From the NCBI GenBank assembly GCA_041652255.1, contig JBAZHT010000079.1, positions 1-7,959 of the forward strand: 7,959 nucleotides of DNA, given 5' to 3'. The notes under the pieces were generated by a model. It worked only from the letters and a program-made list of their open reading frames with translations. It was not told the origin of the DNA and made no database searches. Position numbers and translations under genes: made by a program. Of the stretch, positions 1 to 5,285 are shown piece after piece; position 1 is the first letter of the stretch; the number at the start of each line of letters is the position of its first letter. Origin of the DNA: DMER64 sp041652255 (GTDB lineage: Bacteria; Bacteroidota; Bacteroidia; Bacteroidales; UBA932).

Positions 1-233
1 CGACATGGCAGGCTGCCTGCGCAAGCAGCAAAAAGCCTCGGCAAAAGAAAAAAGCTTCCCGTTTTTGTGGTGACAGCGACCGACATGGCAGACTGCCTGT
101 GCAAGCAGCAAAAAACCTCGGCAAAAGAAAAAAGCTTCCCGTTTTTGTGGTGACAGCGACGCCAGCAGTCAGCAAGAGCATAGAGCGCTTCGGTAAAAAG
201 AAAAAAGCTTCCCGCTCATGTGGTGGAGGCGAC
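1..233. repeat. 80-bp tandem repeat, two near-identical copies plus a degenerate third
   Basis: Copies lie at 1-80 and 81-160 and differ at only three places (offsets 12, 20 and 35 of the unit). A third, diverged copy of about 73 bp (161-233) keeps the 19-bp core AAAAGAAAAAAGCTTCCCG (196-214), the following GTGGTG and the terminal GCGAC. Each full unit starts with a hyphenated palindrome: in copy 1, 12-29 reads GCTGC c TGC|GCA a GCAGC with a single mismatched pair. The same copy also contains GGCAG-N-CTGCC. The 80-bp period is not a multiple of three and no convincing reading frame crosses the block, so it is not coding. The array may begin left of the window. It lies just past the 3' end of the tungstate-binding protein gene, with no clear rho-independent terminator in between. 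Function is unknown; it could be a dispersed intergenic repeat family of this genome. Confidence 0.9.
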
Positions 234-260
234 CGACGTGGCAGCGACCGACGTGGCAGC
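231..260. repeat. Exact 15-bp tandem duplication
   Basis: GACCGACGTGGCAGC occurs twice without a difference, at 231-245 and 246-260. The unit resembles the junction between the 80-bp repeats (GCGAC followed by CGACATGGCAG), so it looks like a short secondary expansion at the repeat boundary. The rest of the gap to the stop codon of the next gene (261-290) shows nothing recognisable. Confidence 0.9.
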
Positions 261-290
261 GGTTGTCCGGAGTAAATCTGAAACGGTGTG

Positions 291-1184
291 TTACTGCCCC
301 ATTGAACGAAGGATCTTTTGGCCTCCGTGGGGGTCTGTTAAAAAAGCTGCAAATTTTTTGGCCAGTACGGGGTTTTCGGCATTGTGAGGAATGGTAAAGC
401 TGTAAGTGATTGGGGCACCTCTTACCAGGACGGAGTCTCCGGGGCTGCTCCCTCGTATTTTTAACTGTGCCCGGGCATAGAGGTTTGCCATGGAGCTGTC
501 CCCAAGGTTGATTTCCGGAGGCAATTCCAGGAACCGCAGGTCGTGTTGCAGGGCTACTGATTTATAGATGAACATGTAGTCTATTGCCTGGCTGCCCAGC
601 AAAGCCAGCAGATCCACTTCCTTGGGCCGGATAAAACGCCGGTCCTTTTCTGTGAAATCCCTTACCGTAAAAGATCTTGTGTCGGGTTTTTCCCTGTAGT
701 AATCTTCTGCCAGTTGCAACACCAGTAAGGTGCGGTATCCGCAGGGATCGGCATGGGGATCCGAACGGCCATAAAACACGTCGGGCGAGAGCAGAATTTC
801 CGGCCAGTTCCTGCTGTTGATCTCATCAGCCTGGCGGGATTTTTCTGTAAAGGCAATGACCATGCTGTTAACGGCAAAAGCTTGGTTCATGGAAGTATGT
901 TCGGGGATGAGCAATTGTTCAATAACCTGGTAATCCGCAGATGCCAGGATGTCACAGGAACGTCCCAGTTCCGTTATTTTGCGTGCACAATCCACACTGC
1001 CTGCCGATTCCATACGGAATTGTGTTTCAGGGTACATCACGGTAAAACTGTCTGCCAGGGCTTTCATGGGCAGGGAAAGGCTGCCGGCATGAAATACCAC
1101 CAAACGGTTCTCTTTGCCGGAATTTCCACAGGAAACCAAAGAAAAGGCCAGGGGAATCAGGATAAAAAGAATGATTTTTTTCAT
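291..1184 (-). CDS. wtpA: Tungstate/molybdate-binding lipoprotein of an ABC transporter (WtpA/ModA family)
   Basis: A 297-residue extracytoplasmic solute-binding protein that would capture tungstate or molybdate and hand it to an ABC permease. It starts with a lipoprotein signal peptide, MKKIILFILIPLAFSLVSC, with lipobox LVSC and the lipidated cysteine at residue 19. The mature part carries WtpA-type blocks: VVFHAGSLSLP (29-39), ESAGSVDCARKITELG (59-74), DILASADY (78-85), the DPCGYR stretch (146-151), DYMFIYKSVA (202-211), LPPEINLG (221-228) and a C-terminal region ending in GGQKILRSMGQ. In archaeal relatives the oxyanion is held by serines plus an Asp and a Glu. D146 and E224 are the likely equivalents, by memory of the family rather than alignment. 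It is the last gene of the minus-strand operon, 3 nt after the preceding stop. No Shine-Dalgarno sequence is visible. WtpB and WtpC partners are not in the window. Selectivity for tungstate is inferred from the adjacent AOR gene. Confidence 0.93.
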   Translation of the reverse strand: MKKIILFILIPLAFSLVSCGNSGKENRLVVFHAGSLSLPMKALADSFTVMYPETQFRMESAGSVDCARKITELGRSCDILASADYQVIEQLLIPEHTSMNQAFAVNSMVIAFTEKSRQADEINSRNWPEILLSPDVFYGRSDPHADPCGYRTLLVLQLAEDYYREKPDTRSFTVRDFTEKDRRFIRPKEVDLLALLGSQAIDYMFIYKSVALQHDLRFLELPPEINLGDSSMANLYARAQLKIRGSSPGDSVLVRGAPITYSFTIPHNAENPVLAKKFAAFLTDPHGGQKILRSMGQ

Positions 1185-1187
1185 ACG

Positions 1188-2267
1188 TCAGTCAGGGTTA
1201 ATCAATCGTATTTCACGAAGTCCTTTGATACACCGGTCAGCAAAAGCGTCACCGGCCGCATATAGGGTAAAGCCATTGCCCTCTTTGACAAGCAGGGGAT
1301 CCCGGTGGTCGTTGCGGTTGATCAACTCGGCAAGGGAAAAGGCAGCACGGTACCCGTCTACTCCGGCTATGCTCAGCATTCCGGATCGTATGGTATGGTA
1401 ATCATTCAAAGGGAACCACGGGGCAAGCACCCGGTTGATCTGCCGGCCTTCGAATTCCCTGAGGCGTTTGTATCCGGTGCTGTTCCCAAAAAAAAGGGTG
1501 GTGTGGCTGATCTGGGGCAGGTCACCGGGCAGTTCCGTGATCACAACCAGGGTGTCCTGAAGCGAAGACATGACAGCCAGCCTGCCCGGATCGTTCTCTA
1601 AAATGAGGGGATCCCGGTCAACGATATAGTTTCCTTTCAATGACCTGATAGTGATCCGGGAGGGGGATTTGATGTTCCTTTGTGAGATCAGGTCCGATTC
1701 CACTACCAGCTGTGTTTGGTCGGGCAAATTCCATAATTCGCCGGTTTTACCAGGAATGAGGCGGGTTACCCGTTTGGCAATGACAATGCCGTAGGGATTT
1801 GCCGAGTAAAAAATTTCCCCCCAGGAAAAAACGGCCATATCACCACGATCGTTCCGCACTTCAATATAGATATCCACCGGGGGCCAGAAATCTTCTTTGC
1901 TGGCTTTATCCACTTTCAGGGTACTCAGAAGATCGCACAACGCGTAACCGTCGTAACGGTAAGCTCCCTTGAAGGCGATGGAATCTCCCTGGGGACAATA
2001 AACGGCTTCTTTTACGGTAACCGTCCTAAGCGGCAGTCGTGAAAGTTTGATCTCAGTCTCTGCTTCAACTTCCCCGTCTATCAAAAGTTTTTTGGGGCCG
2101 GGAAGGGTCGTGTATGCCTCCCGGTTGAAATAATTGTTGGATCCGGAGTTCCACACCAGCGTGGATCCGCTAATGGCATCCAGGTCCAGGGATATGCACG
2201 AAGAAATAATGCTGCAGGATAACAAGACAGCCGACAGGGCAATGAAAGGGTAGTGTTTTGTTTTCAT
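1188..2267 (-). CDS. Lipoprotein with a duplicated sulfite-oxidase/molybdopterin-binding-like fold
   Basis: A 359-residue protein. I chose the ATG at 2267 because it gives a signal peptide (MKTKHYPFIALSAVLLSC...) with lipobox ISSC and lipidated Cys24. A TTG at 2291 in frame would only prepend eight residues. Domain 1 (about 60-210) has SUOX-fold features: a G-V-type opening strand (LLIDGEVE), a cysteine (C91) 15 residues before YDGYALCDLL, then GDMAVFSWGEI, then LVVESD with D192-x4-R197-x-I-K. Domain 2 (about 240-357) repeats the pattern: FEGRQINRVL, GYRAAFSLAEL and D340-x4-R345-x-I-K, but lacks the cysteine. In sulfite oxidase and MsrP/YedY a cysteine in this region ligates molybdenum, and C91 could be equivalent; this is not proven. 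It follows the sulfur-carrier gene by 20 nt and precedes wtpA by 3 nt. Because it is exported it should not meet the cytoplasmic AOR. Possible roles are oxyanion handling, an exported Mo/W enzyme, or a degenerate binding protein. Confidence 0.7.
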   Translation of the reverse strand: MKTKHYPFIALSAVLLSCSIISSCISLDLDAISGSTLVWNSGSNNYFNREAYTTLPGPKKLLIDGEVEAETEIKLSRLPLRTVTVKEAVYCPQGDSIAFKGAYRYDGYALCDLLSTLKVDKASKEDFWPPVDIYIEVRNDRGDMAVFSWGEIFYSANPYGIVIAKRVTRLIPGKTGELWNLPDQTQLVVESDLISQRNIKSPSRITIRSLKGNYIVDRDPLILENDPGRLAVMSSLQDTLVVITELPGDLPQISHTTLFFGNSTGYKRLREFEGRQINRVLAPWFPLNDYHTIRSGMLSIAGVDGYRAAFSLAELINRNDHRDPLLVKEGNGFTLYAAGDAFADRCIKGLREIRLINPD

Positions 2268-2287
2268 AATTATGGCATTGATCCGGT

Positions 2288-2491
2288 TCAACCTCCGCTT
2301 ACAAGATGTATGATGTCCAGGCGATCTCCGTCCCGCACAACGGTCCGGGTCCAGGATTCCCTGGGGATGAGCGTCCCGTTGAGCTTCACGATGAGCATTT
2401 TAAAAATAAACGATTTCTCTTCCATGATCCGGGTAATGCTCATTTCTTGCGGGGAAAAAGATTCTTTGCGGTTATTCAGTGTAATGGTCAT
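2288..2491 (-). CDS. ThiS/MoaD-like sulfur carrier protein
   Basis: A 67-residue ubiquitin-fold protein of standard ThiS length. It begins with a beta hairpin (MTITLNNRKESF), continues with VKLNGTLIPR, and ends VRDGDRLDIIHLVSGG. The C-terminal Gly66-Gly67 is the diagnostic feature: in this family it is adenylylated by a ThiF/MoeB partner and then converted to a thiocarboxylate. The partner gene ends 5 nt upstream in the same operon, so the two are almost certainly a pair. The NGTLIPR region and short length look more like ThiS than a canonical MoaD. However, the context (AOR, tungstate-binding protein, no thiamine genes) suggests sulfur delivery to the metal-pterin cofactor or its assembly. 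No MoaE-like large subunit is present here. The ThiS-versus-MoaD assignment cannot be settled from this sequence. Confidence 0.88.
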   Translation of the reverse strand: MTITLNNRKESFSPQEMSITRIMEEKSFIFKMLIVKLNGTLIPRESWTRTVVRDGDRLDIIHLVSGG

Positions 2492-2496
2492 AGATC

Positions 2497-3090
2497 TTAT
2501 AACGGTTTTTCCTTTAATAAAAGCTCCAGGGCAAGGTCTGCCTGCATCATGGCAACCATGATCACACGCGGGGCCAGCAAAGGCACAAGTTTTTCATCGG
2601 TTTCTTTTTGGTCACCGCAAATGTAAAGATTGCCGGATCTTTGCACACGAAGGGTTTCCGGTCTACCGTACCCGGCCATTCCGGACCCCATGATCAGCGG
2701 TTTGGCGGGAAAATGTGCGATCATCCACTCGGCAAACCATTTTTTTTCATCGGCACGATCAAAAGCTTCAATGACCACGTCGCAGGAACCGAAAAGGGAC
2801 CCGGCATTACGGGCCGTTACTTTGCAAAAACGGGCTTCCACATCTGCCCGGCTGTTGATGCGCAGCAGGTTTTCCCTGAGTGCTTCCACCTTCGACCGGC
2901 CCACCTGATCTTCAAAAAAGAACTGCCTGTTGAGGTTGGCTTTTGTTACCACGTCGTAGTCGGCTATAACAATATGGCCCAGACCGCTTCTGACCAGGGC
3001 AGCGGCTACGTTGGAACCCAGTCCCCCGGCACCGGCTATGCCCGCTTTTTTTACGCTAAGGTGCGATGTAATATTTTGTATAACGGTCAT
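2497..3090 (-). CDS. thiF: ThiF-family sulfur-carrier adenylyltransferase
   Basis: A 197-residue E1-like enzyme that should use ATP to adenylylate the Gly-Gly end of the carrier encoded just downstream. I chose the ATG at 3090: a TTG at 3120 is in frame but lies upstream of the predicted transcription start and adds ten unconserved residues. Visible motifs are the nucleotide-binding GAGGLGSN (20-27), the acidic D44-Y-D46, NLNRQ (52-56) with the arginine that reaches the ATP phosphates in MoeB/ThiF, lysine 67 in GRSKVEAL, and aspartate 111 in EAFDRAD. It is shorter than MoeB or E. coli ThiF (about 250 residues) and lacks the paired CxxC zinc motifs, fitting the short ThiF subfamily. C158 (YICGD) is the best candidate for a sulfur-transfer cysteine, but this is a guess. 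First gene of the minus-strand operon, divergent from the AOR gene. Confidence 0.9.
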   Translation of the reverse strand: MTVIQNITSHLSVKKAGIAGAGGLGSNVAAALVRSGLGHIVIADYDVVTKANLNRQFFFEDQVGRSKVEALRENLLRINSRADVEARFCKVTARNAGSLFGSCDVVIEAFDRADEKKWFAEWMIAHFPAKPLIMGSGMAGYGRPETLRVQRSGNLYICGDQKETDEKLVPLLAPRVIMVAMMQADLALELLLKEKPL

Positions 3091-3104
3091 TTTGGCTATT
3101 TTTG
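3075..3104 (+). promoter_or_regulatory. Bacteroidota-type promoter of the aldehyde oxidoreductase gene
   Basis: TATTTTTG at 3097-3104 matches the -7 consensus TAnnTTTG exactly. TTTG at 3075-3078 can serve as the -33 box, with an 18-bp spacer against a usual 19-21. Transcription would begin near 3111, giving a leader of about 24 nt before the ATG at 3135. The -33 box lies inside the first codons of the divergent ThiF-family gene. Confidence 0.6.
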
Positions 3105-3117
3105 TAATACAAATATA
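3097..3117. promoter_or_regulatory. 21-bp near-perfect palindrome spanning both divergent -7 boxes
   Basis: The left arm TATtTTTGTA (3097-3106) and right arm TACAAAtATA (3108-3117) are reverse complements at 9 of 10 positions around a central A at 3107. The inner 13 bp, TTTGTAATACAAA (3101-3113), is perfectly symmetric about its centre. The two -7 boxes are its two ends, pointing inward, so each predicted start point falls within the other promoter's -7 box. It could be simply the consequence of two back-to-back -7 boxes, or an operator for a dimeric regulator. I cannot assign a regulator family. Confidence 0.7.
3110..3117 (-). promoter_or_regulatory. -7 box of the minus-strand operon promoter (thiF direction)
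   Basis: On the minus strand 3117-3110 reads TATATTTG, an exact match to the Bacteroidota -7 consensus TAnnTTTG. The start point expected about 7 nt downstream (near 3103) leaves a leader of roughly a dozen bases before the ATG at 3090. No convincing -33 TTTG is seen at 19-21 bp upstream, so this is the weaker of the two predicted promoters unless an activator helps. Confidence 0.55.
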
Positions 3118-3134
3118 CAACTAAAACACCGTTT

Positions 3135-5285
3135 ATGAATGCAACAATTGGCAACCGTAAAGTACTTGCAAGCATCCCTTACCAATGGAAACCTCTGGAT
3201 AAAGGGTACTCAGACCAAAGCCTTTATGTTAATCTGGATACATTTACAACAGAAGTGCGTCCTATTGACCCCGGCGTGAAGGAAAGATTTGTAGGGGGAA
3301 AAGGATACGGGCTCAGAATGCTTTGGGATGCGGTGACTCCTAAGACCAAATGGAGCGATCCCGAAAACGAGATTGTTATTTCAGGCGGACCTGTATGCGG
3401 GATCACACAATATGCGGGATCCGGAAAAAGCATTTGCGTGGGTTTGTCCCCGCTTACGGAAAGGGTTGTGGATTCCAATGTGGGAGGTCATTTTGGACCC
3501 CACCTGAAGTTTGCCGGGTTCGATGCCCTGGAGTTGCAGGGTATTTCTCCGCAGGAAGTGATCGTATACATTAACGGGGTGGACCATGAGGTGGAATTTT
3601 TTGCTCCCCCCAAAAGTCTGCATACCGATTCACACCTGCTGGCAGAGGAATTGCACGAAATGTTTGCCGACAACGAAAGCGACAAACTGAATGTTTCGGT
3701 TGTATCTTCCGGTCAGGCTGCTGACCACTCGTTGGTGGGCATGCTCAATTTTTCTTTTTACGATGTAAAACGGAAGAAGATCCGGCTGAAACAGGCCGGA
3801 AGGGGTGGCCTTGGAACATTGATGCGTCATAAAAACGTACGGGCAATAGTAGCCAAAGTTCCTAAAGTATCGGGCAAACTGAACAATGTGGTGGATATGC
3901 CTGCCATCCTGGAACGCGGAAAACGTTTCAATAAGGAAATGAACGATATGGACGACATTCAATGCCAGATGCGCAAAGTGGGTACGGCTCACCTGATGGG
4001 TGTGATGGAAAAATATGACCTGCTTCCGGTCATGAATTTCAAATACGGAGATCATAAGGATTGCCATAAAATAGATATGGAAGTGTGGAAAAAACACTTT
4101 TCACAAGGAATTCCCGACGGGTGCTGGCTGGGGTGTACCATGATGTGTTCCAAAGGTATAGATGACTTTGAATTGAGAACAGGGCCTTATAAAGGATCCA
4201 AGGTTTTGGTGGATGGCCCGGAATACGAAACGGCAGCTGCCCTGGGATCCAACCTGGCAATATTTGATCCCCTGTATGTAGCCGAACAGAATTTCTATTG
4301 CGACACCTACGGGATCTGTACCATATCCTGGGGAAATATCATGGCTTTCATCATGGAATGCTGGGAAAACGGCATTTTGAACAAAGAGCGTACCGGAGGG
4401 CTGGAACTGTACTGGGGCAATGCCCCGGCTGCCCTGGAATGCATGCACCAGCTGGCCAGAGGGGAAGGGTTTGGTCTGGTGGCCGGTCTGGGGGTTAAGA
4501 AAATGAAGGAAATGTTCATTCAGAAAGGGTGGGGTGATCCCGGTTTTTTGAAAGATATAGCCATGGAAAACAAAGGCATGGAATATTCCATGTACATTTC
4601 CAAGGAGTCTCTTGCCCAGCAGGGAGGATATGCCATGACCAACAAAGGACCGCAGCACGATGAAGCCTGGTTGATCTTCATGGACATGATCAACAACCAG
4701 ATTCCCACTTTTGAAGATAAGGCAGAAGCGCTGCATTATTTTCCCATGTTCCGCACCTGGTTTGGATTGGCCGGATTTTGCAAATTGTGTTGGAACGACA
4801 TAGAACCGGCCGATAACGCCCAGACCGATGAACCGGCAAAGGTTCCTGAGCATGTGGACAATTACGTGACGGTGTTCAAAGCGGTAACGGGACGGGATTT
4901 TGACAAGGAAGAATTGATCCGTATGTCAGAGAGGGTGTACAATTTTCAACGGATCTTCAATATACGTATGGGATACGGCCTGCGTAAAGACGATGCGCAA
5001 CCTTACCGTGCCTGCGGACCGGTGACCGAAGACGAATACCTTTCCAGGCAGGAACGTTACGACAAACAATTGAAGGAAGAAATCGGCGTTGATCCCCTGA
5101 CCATGAGTCTGGAAGAAAAACGCCGGGTTATACGTCAATTCAGGGAAGACAAGTACGAACGCCTGCTGGATGCTGTTTACAAACGCAGGGGGTGGAATGC
5201 CAACGGTGTGCCTCGCATTGAATTCCTGCAGGAAATAGGTATGGACCTTCCCGAGTTGATAGAGGTGGTAAAACCTTTACAGTAA
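3135..5285 (+). CDS. Tungsten-dependent aldehyde:ferredoxin oxidoreductase (AOR/WOR family)
   Basis: A 716-residue cytoplasmic enzyme expected to oxidise an aldehyde to the carboxylic acid with ferredoxin as electron acceptor, using a tungsto-bispterin and one [4Fe-4S] cluster. AOR-family features in order: FVGGKGYGLRML (52-63) in the N-terminal pterin domain, NVGGHFGPHLKFAG (115-128), AGRGGLGTLM..KNVRAI (221-238), the cluster cysteines C330, C334 and C338, GPEYET (361-366), the fourth-cysteine region LAGFCKLCWND (545-555; C549 or C552) and YKRRGWNANGVP (682-693) near the end. Archaeal AORs are about 605 residues, so this is a long variant with an N-terminal extension of about 25 residues and extra C-terminal sequence. 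The cysteine spacing is C-x3-C-x3-C rather than the classical C-x2-C-x3-C. The ATG at 3135 follows a short leader with no Shine-Dalgarno sequence. No ferredoxin-like or flavin subunit gene is adjacent. Substrate is unknown. Confidence 0.95.
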   Translation: MNATIGNRKVLASIPYQWKPLDKGYSDQSLYVNLDTFTTEVRPIDPGVKERFVGGKGYGLRMLWDAVTPKTKWSDPENEIVISGGPVCGITQYAGSGKSICVGLSPLTERVVDSNVGGHFGPHLKFAGFDALELQGISPQEVIVYINGVDHEVEFFAPPKSLHTDSHLLAEELHEMFADNESDKLNVSVVSSGQAADHSLVGMLNFSFYDVKRKKIRLKQAGRGGLGTLMRHKNVRAIVAKVPKVSGKLNNVVDMPAILERGKRFNKEMNDMDDIQCQMRKVGTAHLMGVMEKYDLLPVMNFKYGDHKDCHKIDMEVWKKHFSQGIPDGCWLGCTMMCSKGIDDFELRTGPYKGSKVLVDGPEYETAAALGSNLAIFDPLYVAEQNFYCDTYGICTISWGNIMAFIMECWENGILNKERTGGLELYWGNAPAALECMHQLARGEGFGLVAGLGVKKMKEMFIQKGWGDPGFLKDIAMENKGMEYSMYISKESLAQQGGYAMTNKGPQHDEAWLIFMDMINNQIPTFEDKAEALHYFPMFRTWFGLAGFCKLCWNDIEPADNAQTDEPAKVPEHVDNYVTVFKAVTGRDFDKEELIRMSERVYNFQRIFNIRMGYGLRKDDAQPYRACGPVTEDEYLSRQERYDKQLKEEIGVDPLTMSLEEKRRVIRQFREDKYERLLDAVYKRRGWNANGVPRIEFLQEIGMDLPELIEVVKPLQ

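Noticed and set aside
1..233. Repeat block considered as a CRISPR array
   Set aside because: The units are directly abutting 80-bp tandem copies with no unique spacers, and no cas genes are nearby.
753..1265. 170-residue plus-strand open frame opposite wtpA
   Set aside because: It overlaps the wtpA coding region antisense, runs across the operon junction, and shows no recognisable motif.
3091..3120. TTG start at 3120 for the ThiF-family protein
   Set aside because: It adds ten unconserved residues and lies upstream of the predicted transcription start. The ATG at 3090 gives the normal N-terminus.
2608..3138. 176-residue plus-strand open frame opposite the ThiF-family gene
   Set aside because: Antisense to motif-bearing coding sequence and running through the promoter gap. 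No independent support.
4101..4853. 250-residue minus-strand open frame inside the aldehyde oxidoreductase gene
   Set aside because: It lies wholly antisense to a well-supported conserved gene. Its translation is rich in His, Phe, Gln and Gly with no domain pattern, typical of a shadow frame.
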